Source: G965212025 sp965215765 (GTDB lineage: Bacteria; Pseudomonadota; Gammaproteobacteria; Poriferisulfidales; Oxydemutatoraceae). From it: 64,000 nucleotides of DNA. The stretch covers positions 1,550,001 through 1,614,000 of the forward strand of contig OZ244118.1 in assembly GCA_965215765.1 (NCBI GenBank), in the 5' to 3' direction. Below, one piece after another: positions 51,831 to 61,130 of this stretch. Within the stretch, counting starts at the first letter, position 1. Every line of letters begins with the position of its first letter. The translations under genes and the position numbers were made by a program. Under the pieces are notes generated by a model. It did no database searches. It was not told the DNA's origin and saw only the letters and a program-made list of their open reading frames with translations.

Positions 51831-52097
51831 ACCACGAATTTAACAACCGCGAAAAGCGCAAAACACACGAAAAAGCTAAGGGCAATCATTTGAAGCAGAC
51901 TATAAGCTTAATTTTATTTACTATGGCAAACATTACTGAACTCAAGGCTGTCGAAATAATAGCCCTGAACACAAGGCGCAGCTATTGAATTGTCTCAAAA
52001 CATCAGGCCTTGAATTAAGGTCTTTAGTAAATCTTGAAAGCTACCCAAAAATTGGAATCATACTAATTACAAACGCCAACTTTCGCGGTTAAAAATA
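51824..52097 (+). repeat. Dispersed repeat copy R7 enclosing a decayed GxxExxY gene
   Basis: Left end GAACTATGAACCACGAATTT, ACAACCGCGAAAAGCGC and ACACACGAAAAAGC; right end CCAACTTTCGCGGTTAAAAA. Between them is GxxExxY coding sequence in three frames: SFEADYKLNFIYYGK, ITELKAVEIIA and EHKAQLLNCLKTSGLEL with LVNLESYPKIG. This copy links the repeat ends to the gene and shows what the shorter copies have lost. Confidence 0.8.
51885..52081 (+). pseudogene. GxxExxY protein (PDDEXK_3-type) remnant
   Basis: The C-terminal two thirds of a GxxExxY protein, including the PD-(D/E)xK-like ELKAVE segment (equivalent to VELKAV of the family) and AQLLNCLKTSGLEL. Two frameshifts are visible, after YYGK and after IIA. 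The ending ITNANFRG runs into the repeat's right arm TTTCGCGGTTAA, so the arm supplied the stop codon. Confidence 0.72.
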
Positions 52098-52110
52098 TAG
52101 GAGATTAGTT

Positions 52111-53928
52111 ATGGATAAAATGGATGGCAAATCAAAAGATATCGTGGCAGAAAACATAGGCAAGCTGAAAGAGCTTTTTCCTGAAGCCTTTACTGAAGGC
52201 AAGGTGGATTTTGACATTCTGAAGGAGGTTCTCGGTAAGTTTGTTGACAAATGTGACGAACGCTTCAGCTTCACGTGGAATGGCAAAAGCAAGGCCAGGA
52301 TGATCGCTCAGATGCCAAGCACCGGCACACTTCGCCCCTGCAAGGAGGAGTCGGCGGACTGGGATACGACCCAGAATATCTTTATTGAAGGTGATAACCT
52401 TGAAGTGCTTAAGCTCCTGCAGAGGAGCTATCACAAGAAAGTGAAGATGATCTATATCGATCCGCCGTACAACACTGGCAAGGACTTTGTGTACAAGGAC
52501 AACTTCAAAGACAACATTAAGAACTACAAGATAATTACCGGCCAAGTGGATGACAAAGGTCGCAACCTCTCAAGTAACCCCGAAACCAGCGGTCGTTACC
52601 ACACCGACTGGTTGAACATGATGTATCCGCGTTTGATGCTGGCCAGAAATTTGCTGAAAGATGACGGGGTTATCTTTATTTCAATTGATGATAATGAACA
52701 AGCAAATTTAAAGAAGCTATGTGATGAGATTTTTGGAGAGGAAAATTTTTTGGGAACAATTATTCATCAGCGTGCTAAAGGCGGTGGACAAGCAAAGTAT
52801 TTAGTGAAAGGTCATGACTACATACACGTGTACGCTAGGGACTTAGGAAAAAAGATTGTCTTGAGGCGCAAAAAGGTTATTCAGAATAAAGTTGTCAAAA
52901 GAAATGGTAAGTCATTTCTAATTGAAGACGACCTTATAAGAAAAACATTTGGTAAATACGATAAATCTCTAGGAGATAGAAGGTGTTTTTATGAGCAACT
53001 GGAAGAATATAAAGGAGTCGATAAAAAACGTAAAATTGATGCTTTGATTAAGCAAGGACTTTACTTCTTACAGAAAAACAAAGATGGAATGCACACAATA
53101 TGTAGGTATGTCCCTATTGAAGAAGCAAGTTCCAAACTGTATTCGATTGTAAAAGTTCTTTCTGAGAAAGGAATAATTGATCTCGAGAATCTAAATTTAA
53201 AAGGATTTACTTATCCTAAGCCAGTAGAATTGATAAAATCTTTAATTGAGGCCGTTACACTCAACTCAACAGAAAGACATTTGATACTAGATTTCTTTGC
53301 TGGGTCAGCAACCTCAGCACACGCAATCATCAAGCTTAACTCTGAAGATAATGCAAACCGTAGGTTTATAATGGTACAACTTCCAGAAGCTACAGATAAA
53401 AAATTAGAAGCGTACAATTTAGGCTACAAAACTATTGCACAAATCAGTAAGGAACGTATCCGCCGAGCTGCCACAAAAATCAATGAAGAAAACCCCGATT
53501 ATGATGGTGACCTTGGCTTCAAGGTATTCAAGCTTGACTCAACCAATATCAGACCGTGGGAAGCCGATTATGACTCACTGAATGATGGCTTCATTACAAG
53601 AATGGTTGGTAACATCAAAAAAAATCGCAGCGATGAGGATGTGCTTTACGAAGTATTGCTGAAATGCGGTCTGGATCTGACCCTTCCTATAACCGAACAT
53701 GTTGTTGCCGGACAAAAGGTCTTCGATATCGGTATGGGAGCTTTGCTTGTCTGCCTGTCGGATACCATTTCCCTTGAGGTGGCTTCTGGCATTGCCAAAC
53801 TGAAGGATGAGCTTAATCCTGAAATCATGCGAGTTGTATTCATCGACTCTGGTTTTAAGGATGATATGGTAAAAACCAATGCGATCCAGATTCTCAATTT
53901 GGCTGGAATAGATGTAAGGAGTTTGTAA
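52111..53928 (+). CDS. Type III restriction-modification methyltransferase (Mod)
   Basis: An adenine-specific DNA methyltransferase and specificity subunit. Beta-class order: DPPY at residues 117-120 (MIYIDPPYNTGKDFVY), a long target-recognition part, then the SAM motif DFFAGSATSAHA at 394-405. The N-terminus LKELFPEAFTEGKVDFDILK is typical for Mod. Bases about 52,690-53,400, coding the recognition part, are visibly AT-richer than the flanks, as if swapped in. 605 aa. ATG 52111 after AGGAGATT. Followed by res after 1 bp. Confidence 0.93.
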   Translation: MDKMDGKSKDIVAENIGKLKELFPEAFTEGKVDFDILKEVLGKFVDKCDERFSFTWNGKSKARMIAQMPSTGTLRPCKEESADWDTTQNIFIEGDNLEVLKLLQRSYHKKVKMIYIDPPYNTGKDFVYKDNFKDNIKNYKIITGQVDDKGRNLSSNPETSGRYHTDWLNMMYPRLMLARNLLKDDGVIFISIDDNEQANLKKLCDEIFGEENFLGTIIHQRAKGGGQAKYLVKGHDYIHVYARDLGKKIVLRRKKVIQNKVVKRNGKSFLIEDDLIRKTFGKYDKSLGDRRCFYEQLEEYKGVDKKRKIDALIKQGLYFLQKNKDGMHTICRYVPIEEASSKLYSIVKVLSEKGIIDLENLNLKGFTYPKPVELIKSLIEAVTLNSTERHLILDFFAGSATSAHAIIKLNSEDNANRRFIMVQLPEATDKKLEAYNLGYKTIAQISKERIRRAATKINEENPDYDGDLGFKVFKLDSTNIRPWEADYDSLNDGFITRMVGNIKKNRSDEDVLYEVLLKCGLDLTLPITEHVVAGQKVFDIGMGALLVCLSDTISLEVASGIAKLKDELNPEIMRVVFIDSGFKDDMVKTNAIQILNLAGIDVRSL

Positions 53929-53929
53929 T

Positions 53930-56900
53930 ATGAAGATACAATTTGATCCGAATCTGGGCTACCAAAAACAAGCCGTAGCCTCCGTTACTGGTGTGTTTGA
54001 AGGACAGGAGATTTGCCAGACCGATTTTACAGTCGCCCCGCTGCAATACACCACCCAACAATTTATTCCCGGTACGGAAAACAATCTGGGCATTGGAAAC
54101 AGGCTGAAACTGCTGGATGAAGACGTCCATAACAATATTCGCAAGATTCAGTTAAAAAACGGTCTGGCACCCTCTGAGTCATTCAGATCGAAGGACGGAA
54201 TACATCTGACTGTTGAAATGGAAACTGGTACCGGGAAAACATACGTCTATCTCCGCTCCATCTTTGAAATGAACCGGCTCTACGGCTTCACCAAGTTTAT
54301 CATTGTTGTGCCGTCTATAGCCATCAAGGAAGGGGTTCATAAATCCCTTGAGATGACAACCGCTCATTTTCGGAGACTCTATGAAAATGTCAGCTTCGAT
54401 TATTTTGTCTATGACTCCAGCAAGCTTTCCTGTGTAAGAAACTTTGCCACCAACCCCGACATCCAGATCATGGTGATCAATATTGACGCCTTCAGAAAGA
54501 GCTTCACTGATCCGGAAAAGGAGAGCAGGGCGAATATTATCCACCGCTCCCATGACCGGATGACTGGAGCCAAGCCGATTGAGTACATACAGGAAACCAG
54601 TCCGATTGTTATCGTGGATGAACCCCAGAGCGTTGACACCACCCCAAAGAGCAAAGAGGCAATAGCGTCATTGAACCCGCTCTGTACTTTGCGTTTCTCG
54701 GCCACCCATGTAGATAAACACCACATGCTTTACAAGCTGAACTCTGTTGATGCTTATGAGCAGAAGCTCGTGAAACAGATCGAAGTGGCCGGGATTGAAG
54801 TTAAAGATGGTCATAACAAAGCCTACATTAAGCTTTTGAGTGTTCAAAATGAAAAGAGCCCGATCACAGCCAAGATAGAGATCGATTGCCGCATGAAAAA
54901 CGGCAGCATCAAGAGAAAGAGCATGACGGTTTCAAGTGGTGCTGACCTGCTGGATGCAAAGTACAGTGGTGGACGTGAGCTTTACGATGGTTACATCATT
55001 GAAGACATCTACTGCGAAAAAGGCAACGAATACATCAGTTTTACCAGTAAATCGGATATTCTGCGACCGGGTCAGGCCATTGGCGAAGTTGATCAGGACG
55101 TGTTCAAGCGCCTACAGATTCGCAAAACAATTGAGGAGCATCTGGACAAAGAAAAGCGCCTACATCCCGAGGGCATCAAGGTGCTCAGTTTGTTTTTCAT
55201 CGATAGGGTGGCCAATTACCGCTGGTACGATGAGGGTGGTAACCCGCAAAAGGGCAAGCTAGCCCAGATGTTTGAGGAGGAGTATGCCCAAGCTATCCGC
55301 AAGCCCAAATACAACAACCTCTTTGACGGCATGGATTTGGATACTGTGGCCGCCGGTGTGCATAACGGCTATTTTGCTGTTGACAAAAGGAAAGACACCT
55401 CAGGCAAAGAAATGCTGAAAGATGCCTCCGGTAAAACTGCCGCCGATGGAGGTGCCTACAACCTCATCATGAGAGATAAGGAGAAGCTTCTCAGCTTTGA
55501 TTCCAAGCTGAAGTTTATTTTCTCCCACTCCGCATTGAAGGAAGGGTGGGACAACCCCAATGTTTTTCAGATCTGTACGCTCAACGAAACCAGTTCAGTC
55601 ATTAAGAAACGACAAGAGATCGGACGCGGTCTTCGTATTGCGGTTAATCAGGATGGCGAGCGGGTTCATGGTTTCGAAGTCAATACGCTCACCGTCATGG
55701 CGAATGAGTCATACGAAAAGTTCGCCGAGCAATTGCAGAGAGAAATTGAACAGGAAGAAGGCATCAGGTTTGGTGTGGTGGAGAAGCATCTATTTGCCAA
55801 TATTCCCGCCTCGGTTGACGACTACAACGATGGGCACCTCGGTTTTGAAGCCTCAAAAGCACTCTGGGATCACCTGAAAACATCCGGTTATATTGATACA
55901 GAAGGCAAAGTCCAGGACTCCTTGAGGACAGCGTTGGAAACGAGAAAACTCAAACTGCCAGAGGAATTCAAACCTTACGCACCTAAAATCGCTGCGGTTC
56001 TGAAGAGGGTATCCGGTAACCTCAACATTAAAAATAGAGATGACAAGAAAAAGGTTTCACTGAACAAAAAAGTGCTTTTGAGCCCGGAGTTCGAGCAACT
56101 CTGGGATCGCATCAAATACAAGACAACCTTCAGAGTGGATTTTGATGCAGACGCACTCGCTTCAAAATGCGCTGAGGAGATTAAATCGAATCTACATGTT
56201 GGCAAAACCAGGCTTTTTTACCGTAAAGGCAAAATTAGTCAGAGTGGGGCTGGCGTTCGCGCAGAACAGCTTGAGGAAACAGTCCATGTCTATAAGGATC
56301 GGTCTTTCGTGCTTCCGGATCTTCTCACTCAGATTGTGAACGAAACGAACCTTACCCGCCGAACTGTAGCGAGGATCATCATTGATAGCGGTCGCTTGGA
56401 GTCGTTCAAAGACAACCCGCAAAAATTTATTGAGCAGGCTTCGACGATTATCCAACGCCAGATGCGACTCTTCGTGGTTGATGGCATCAAGTACCAAAAG
56501 ATTGGTGATGAGCATTTTTACGCGCAGCAACTCTTCAGCGATAACGAGCTGTTTGGGTACTTGGAAAAAAATATGGTAGCAAGCAAGAAATCAGTCTTTG
56601 ACCACGTGGTGTACGATTCCGACATAGAACGTGACTTTGCCTCCGCTTTTGAACGAAGTGACGACATCAAGCTGTATGCCAAGCTTCCCGGCTGGTTCAA
56701 GATTGATACCCCACTTGGTGGCTATAACCCGGATTGGGCTGTGCTGGTTGAAGTCAATGGTAAAGAGAAACTTTACTTTGTTGTTGAAACCAAAAGCACA
56801 TTATTCAGCGACGCTCTTCGCCCAACTGAAAAAGCCAAGATCAAATGTGGTGAGAAACATTTCGAAGCTCTGGGAAATGATGTCAAGTTTGAAGTCACGA

Positions 56901-56935
56901 ATTCGTTTGAAGATTTCTCAGGGAAGTACGTGTAA
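53930..56935 (+). CDS. Type III restriction endonuclease (Res)
   Basis: SF2 helicase-type ATPase and nuclease subunit, 1001 aa. Walker A is METGTGKT (residues 97-104), the DExx box is DEPQ (230-233) in IVIVDEPQSVDTTPK, motif III LRFSATHVD, motif VI RQEIGRGLRIAVNQDGERV. The C-terminal nuclease is PD-(D/E)xK: D935 in NPDWAVLVE, then E953 and K955 in FVVETKS. All key residues are intact, so it is likely active. Stop codon TAA is inside a 12-bp direct repeat. Confidence 0.94.
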   Translation: MKIQFDPNLGYQKQAVASVTGVFEGQEICQTDFTVAPLQYTTQQFIPGTENNLGIGNRLKLLDEDVHNNIRKIQLKNGLAPSESFRSKDGIHLTVEMETGTGKTYVYLRSIFEMNRLYGFTKFIIVVPSIAIKEGVHKSLEMTTAHFRRLYENVSFDYFVYDSSKLSCVRNFATNPDIQIMVINIDAFRKSFTDPEKESRANIIHRSHDRMTGAKPIEYIQETSPIVIVDEPQSVDTTPKSKEAIASLNPLCTLRFSATHVDKHHMLYKLNSVDAYEQKLVKQIEVAGIEVKDGHNKAYIKLLSVQNEKSPITAKIEIDCRMKNGSIKRKSMTVSSGADLLDAKYSGGRELYDGYIIEDIYCEKGNEYISFTSKSDILRPGQAIGEVDQDVFKRLQIRKTIEEHLDKEKRLHPEGIKVLSLFFIDRVANYRWYDEGGNPQKGKLAQMFEEEYAQAIRKPKYNNLFDGMDLDTVAAGVHNGYFAVDKRKDTSGKEMLKDASGKTAADGGAYNLIMRDKEKLLSFDSKLKFIFSHSALKEGWDNPNVFQICTLNETSSVIKKRQEIGRGLRIAVNQDGERVHGFEVNTLTVMANESYEKFAEQLQREIEQEEGIRFGVVEKHLFANIPASVDDYNDGHLGFEASKALWDHLKTSGYIDTEGKVQDSLRTALETRKLKLPEEFKPYAPKIAAVLKRVSGNLNIKNRDDKKKVSLNKKVLLSPEFEQLWDRIKYKTTFRVDFDADALASKCAEEIKSNLHVGKTRLFYRKGKISQSGAGVRAEQLEETVHVYKDRSFVLPDLLTQIVNETNLTRRTVARIIIDSGRLESFKDNPQKFIEQASTIIQRQMRLFVVDGIKYQKIGDEHFYAQQLFSDNELFGYLEKNMVASKKSVFDHVVYDSDIERDFASAFERSDDIKLYAKLPGWFKIDTPLGGYNPDWAVLVEVNGKEKLYFVVETKSTLFSDALRPTEKAKIKCGEKHFEALGNDVKFEVTNSFEDFSGKYV

Positions 56936-57218
56936 TTCAAAGCTCGCTCGGCGGTTATAGCCAAAAGGTTCGGGCTTTTAACGAATATTTTACAGCTATA
57001 GCAAATGAAGGAGTGGCTAGTGTCGTCGCAATGCCTTTCGCTTCATGCGGCGGGCAAGCGGCATCCGTGCTAGCCGTGCAAGGGATGCCTTTCGGTTGAT
57101 TCAAAGCTTGGGAGTGTGGCACACTTCCAACCTCTTGGCATGCAGGCTTAACAGTAAGTAGAAGCTTGCCGCGCGAATGTGCTTGAAGAGTTCTTGGATA
57201 AATATTTGTAATTCAAAG
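56931..57218. other. 264-bp insert bounded by 12-bp direct repeats, between res and the ATPase gene
   Basis: TGTAATTCAAAG occurs at 56931-56942 (including the res stop) and again at 57207-57218. The enclosed sequence has no long frame. It contains ATGCCTTTCG twice (about 57042 and 57088) and GGCTAG ... CTAGCC bracketing a GC-rich block (57015-57079), suggesting a folded RNA or a small inserted element. A simple duplication does not explain it, because only the 12-bp ends repeat. Confidence 0.5.
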
Positions 57219-57231
57219 GGGGATCAAGAAA

Positions 57232-59805
57232 ATGGAGTCATCATCAACAACTGAGTGGCTATTGGGAAGACCAAAATGGCAACAGGTTGCCGTAAAGCGC
57301 TTGTCAGAATCTGATGCCCTTGACGAGGCAACTATTTCCGATCTTACAGTGCTATGTCAGCAGGAAGCCAACGATGAGTTTCCCACCATGGATTACAGCA
57401 TCCCGGCCAATGCTTTTGATATACATGATTCGGAAGAAATCCGCTTATGTTCAATTAGTGAAATTGCCGGGGTCAATAAGCTTGCCCCTAGAAGGCCGCT
57501 AAATTTTGGTGACAGCAACTTAACAGTTGTTTACGGGCTCAACGGTTCTGGAAAATCAGGCTATACCAGGCTACTGAAACATATATGCGGAGCCAGGGAT
57601 TGTATTAGAGACGATCTGCTCAACAATGTTTTCTCAACTGAAGCTGTTGCCAAGAAAGCCACAATATCATTTCGCAGAGAAAATTCCCCGAAAGAAGACA
57701 AGTATGAGTGGGTAGATCAAGGTGCTTCTGACGACCTGCGCTCTGTAGACATTTTCGATAGCTCTTTTGGTCGGGTGTTTATGGAAAATGAAGGCGAAGT
57801 CAGCTATGAACCTCCGGCATTGTCCTTTTTTAGCAGACTTATTAAAGTTTGTGATAAGGTTGCAGCGAAGCTTGATACAGAAGCGAGTGCGCTCGAATCA
57901 AAAATGCCAAGTATCCCTAATAGTCTTCGTGGTTCTGATAGTTCAGATTGGGTAGGAAAAATTAGCGCCAACACTTCGGCTGATGAAATTGAAAATTATT
58001 GTTCTTTTACATTTGAAGATGAGACGAGACTACAAAGCTTGCAGAAAAGAATTTCAGAGCATTCACCAGCTGACAAGGCCAAGCAATTAGCGAACAAAAA
58101 GAAGCATGCATGTAGCATTATTAAAGACTTTAAAAATTACCTTAATCAACTTTCTGACGAAAATTGTAAACGAGTCATTACAGCCCAAAGACAAGCCACT
58201 CTGAAAAAATCGGTAGCTGACGCCGCTGCAGAGCATGCATTCAGCGAAGCACCACTAAAAGGAGTGGGTTCTGATGTTTGGATGGAGCTATGGAATGCTG
58301 CCCGGAAATACTCAGATGAGGTGGCTTATGAAGGAAAGAAGTTTCCATTTGTTCAGAATGATTCTGTTTGTGTGCTATGCCATCAATCACTAACTAAAGA
58401 GGCCAAGCTGAGGTTTGCCACTTTTGAGTCGTACATAAAGGAAGAAACTCAAAAACAGGCAGTTCAAGCAGAAAGTGATGCGATATTGGCTATTGATACC
58501 TTGCCTGATATCCCCAGTACAGAAGTGTTGAAAACAAAGATTGATGCAGCCGGCATAGACAAACAGGAGATATTTACGGAGTTGATTGATACGGCTGCCA
58601 CCCTTCAAGATAGAAAAATAAAATTACCATCTGCTACATCAGTAGCCGAGTTAACGAGCATTATTCTGACCCCGCCTTGGTTGGAGAAAATACAAAAAAT
58701 TTCTCAAGGATACGAAGAAAGCGCTAATAAATACTCAGAAGATGCAGAGAAAGGAAATCGGGAGGAGCTTCAAAAGGATCTAAAGGATCTTCAGGCAAAA
58801 AAGTGGCTTGCTGAGCAAAAGACTGCGATTCAAGAAGAGGTCAATCGTCGCCAAAAATATCAGAAGATACAGGAAGCTAAAAAGCTGGCTTACTCCATAA
58901 CCTTATCCAAGAAAAAGGGAGAATTGGCTGAAACGCTGATCACAGATGCCTTTATTGATCGCTTTAAACGTGAACTCAAAGGATTGAAACCTTCTGGGTT
59001 TAAGGTTGAGCCAGTCAAATCCAGGGTTTCTAAAGGGAAAGTTCTTCATACTATTAAACTGGTTGGGGCTGATGAAGCCCCCCTTAATGACGTTCTTAGT
59101 GAAGGTGAGAACCGAATCGTGTCTATTGCCGCATTTCTTGCCGACGTTACCGGAAGAAAACATCCGTCTACCTTTGTGTTTGATGATCCGATTTCTTCAC
59201 TTGATGAAAACTACGAAAAAGCTGTTATCAAGCGGCTTTGTTCTATCTCCTCAGGAAGACAGGTTATTATCTTTACGCATCGTCTTTCACTTTCATTGAT
59301 GCTTCAGGGTCATGCAAAAAAACAAGGTATTGAGCCTAAAATTATTTGCATCAGTGCGGAAGAATGGGGAACTGGGGAACCAGGAGATGCTCCTTTTGTG
59401 GCACAGAAACCTGTAAAGGCATTGAATTGTCTCATCGATCAAAAGCTTCCTGAAGCAAAAAATATTCTTGAAGAGGATGGTAGCGGGAAGTATAAACCAT
59501 ACGCTGTGGCTCTTTGTAGGGAATTCAGGAACCTTCTTGAACGAATGATAGAGCACGAGCTTATGTCAGGCATTGTTCGTCGCTATGAGCGGGGAATTCG
59601 TACTAAGGGAATAATTGGCAATCTGGCAAAGATTTCAGAAGAAGACTGTAACCTTTTTGACGAGTTAATGACAAAGTATTCAAGCTTTGTGCATTCGCAA
59701 CCAGATGAGGTGCCTGTCCCACTTCCAAAGCCAGACGAACTGGAATCTGATTTTGAAGAGCTAAGACAGTGGCGAAAAGAATTTAAAAAGCGGGTAAATA
59801 CGTAA
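57232..59805 (+). CDS. RloC-like ABC/AAA_13 ATPase with zinc-hook motif, 857 aa
   Basis: SMC/Rad50-like split ATPase. Walker A GLNGSGKS is at 102-109, a coiled-coil part carries CVLC (C380, C383) as a probable zinc hook, the ABC signature LSEGE is at 622-626, Walker B FVFDDPISSLD at 648-658, H-loop FTHRL. About 165 more residues follow, with CREFRNLLERMIEHELM and LMTKYSSFVHSQP. This layout matches RloC, the anticodon nuclease linked to DNA damage and restriction loci, and an Arg766-x3-Glu770 ... His821 triad could be its nuclease, but that is inference. AT-rich like the restriction genes. Ribosome site GGGGGATC. Confidence 0.78.
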   Translation: MESSSTTEWLLGRPKWQQVAVKRLSESDALDEATISDLTVLCQQEANDEFPTMDYSIPANAFDIHDSEEIRLCSISEIAGVNKLAPRRPLNFGDSNLTVVYGLNGSGKSGYTRLLKHICGARDCIRDDLLNNVFSTEAVAKKATISFRRENSPKEDKYEWVDQGASDDLRSVDIFDSSFGRVFMENEGEVSYEPPALSFFSRLIKVCDKVAAKLDTEASALESKMPSIPNSLRGSDSSDWVGKISANTSADEIENYCSFTFEDETRLQSLQKRISEHSPADKAKQLANKKKHACSIIKDFKNYLNQLSDENCKRVITAQRQATLKKSVADAAAEHAFSEAPLKGVGSDVWMELWNAARKYSDEVAYEGKKFPFVQNDSVCVLCHQSLTKEAKLRFATFESYIKEETQKQAVQAESDAILAIDTLPDIPSTEVLKTKIDAAGIDKQEIFTELIDTAATLQDRKIKLPSATSVAELTSIILTPPWLEKIQKISQGYEESANKYSEDAEKGNREELQKDLKDLQAKKWLAEQKTAIQEEVNRRQKYQKIQEAKKLAYSITLSKKKGELAETLITDAFIDRFKRELKGLKPSGFKVEPVKSRVSKGKVLHTIKLVGADEAPLNDVLSEGENRIVSIAAFLADVTGRKHPSTFVFDDPISSLDENYEKAVIKRLCSISSGRQVIIFTHRLSLSLMLQGHAKKQGIEPKIICISAEEWGTGEPGDAPFVAQKPVKALNCLIDQKLPEAKNILEEDGSGKYKPYAVALCREFRNLLERMIEHELMSGIVRRYERGIRTKGIIGNLAKISEEDCNLFDELMTKYSSFVHSQPDEVPVPLPKPDELESDFEELRQWRKEFKKRVNT

Positions 59806-59822
59806 GTCCTGTAGGCGGCTTA

Positions 59823-61079
59823 ATGAAATTTCTTCACACATCAGATTGGCACTTGGGTCGCTCACTATACGGCAGGAAACGCTACGATGAGTTTGCCGCA
59901 TTTCTGGATTGGCTGGCTCAAACCATCAATGACGAGGGGGTCGACACCCTCCTTGTGGCCGGAGATGTGTTCGATACCAGTACACCTAGTAATCAGGCGC
60001 AGTCGCTCTACTATCGCTTCCTTTGCCGGGTTTCCGCGTCCTGTTGCCGCCATGTTGTTGTAATTGCCGGGAACCACGACTCCCCGTCATTCCTGAATGC
60101 CCCCAAGGAACTGCTGCGGGTGTTGAATGTGTATGTGGTCGGTTCCATGACAGAAGTCCTGGATGATGAAGTGATCGTGCTTCGCAAGGATGGGCAACCG
60201 GAGGCAATCGTCTGTGCGGTGCCGTATCTGCGTGACAAGGACATCCGGACGGTCGAGCCCGGTGAAACCTTTGACGACAAAAACGCCAAGCTCGTTGAGG
60301 GGCTGAGAAAACACTACGCGGATGTCTGCGGCATTGCGGAGCTGAAACGGTTCGAGTTTGAAGCAGCAGGCCACACCGGTATTCCCATCGTTGCCATGGG
60401 GCACCTCTTCAGCGCAGGCGGCAAAACCGTTGAGGGAGATGGCGTTCGGGAGCTTTATGTGGGCTCAATGGCTCACGTCGGCGAGGATGTATTTTCTTCA
60501 TCAATCGACTATCTCGCTCTTGGGCATCTGCACGTTCCTCAGATTGTTGGCAACTCCGAACACATTCGCTACTCCGGCTCACCCATCCCGATTGGCTATG
60601 GCGAAGCGACTCAGGAAAAGAAGGTTGTTCTGATTGAGTTCAACGGCACCAACGGCATCACTGGCACCACTCCGGATATTCGGGAGGTTCAGGTGCCTTG
60701 TTTTCAGCAACTGGTTCGCATTGAGGGTTCACTGGACGATATCCATGCAAGGCTGGAAGGGCTGAAAAAGGAAGGAAGTCGTGCCTGGCTTGAGATTGAA
60801 TATACCGGCAGCGACATCATCAGCAACCTGCGGGACACACTCGATGAAGCTTTGGCTGACTCTGCCATGGAAATTCGGCGGATAAAAAACAGGCGGGTTA
60901 TTGGACAGGTGATCAGCACGATTATGGAAGGTGAAACCCTTGATGACCTGGAGCCCGGTGACGTCTTTACTCGTTGCCTGGATGCCTCTGATGTGCCGGA
61001 TGAAGACCGAGAGGAACTGACGGCATCCTATAACGAAGTAATCAAGTCTATCCATGAAGAAGACGTGAATGCACTTTGA
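59823..61079 (+). CDS. sbcD: Nuclease SbcCD subunit D
   Basis: Mn-dependent Mre11-type nuclease subunit. Phosphoesterase motifs: MKFLHTSDWHLGRSLYG, LLVAGDVFDTSTPSNQA, VVVIAGNHDSPS, MGHLF and ALGHLHVPQ. The capping domain contains ALADSAMEIRRIKNRRV. 418 aa. It starts 17 bp after the ATPase gene, so it may be in the same transcript, though its base composition is higher in G+C. Confidence 0.95.
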   Translation: MKFLHTSDWHLGRSLYGRKRYDEFAAFLDWLAQTINDEGVDTLLVAGDVFDTSTPSNQAQSLYYRFLCRVSASCCRHVVVIAGNHDSPSFLNAPKELLRVLNVYVVGSMTEVLDDEVIVLRKDGQPEAIVCAVPYLRDKDIRTVEPGETFDDKNAKLVEGLRKHYADVCGIAELKRFEFEAAGHTGIPIVAMGHLFSAGGKTVEGDGVRELYVGSMAHVGEDVFSSSIDYLALGHLHVPQIVGNSEHIRYSGSPIPIGYGEATQEKKVVLIEFNGTNGITGTTPDIREVQVPCFQQLVRIEGSLDDIHARLEGLKKEGSRAWLEIEYTGSDIISNLRDTLDEALADSAMEIRRIKNRRVIGQVISTIMEGETLDDLEPGDVFTRCLDASDVPDEDREELTASYNEVIKSIHEEDVNAL

Positions 61080-61130
61080 CTTTTGATCGGGGAATACTGA
61101 TTCGATGAAAAAGAAGCTTGAGAACAGGGC

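Noticed and set aside
56943..57206. An integron attC site or gene cassette
   Set aside because: Dyads and repeats are present, but I cannot find paired RYYYAAC / GTTRRRY core sites in the right order, nor an integrase.
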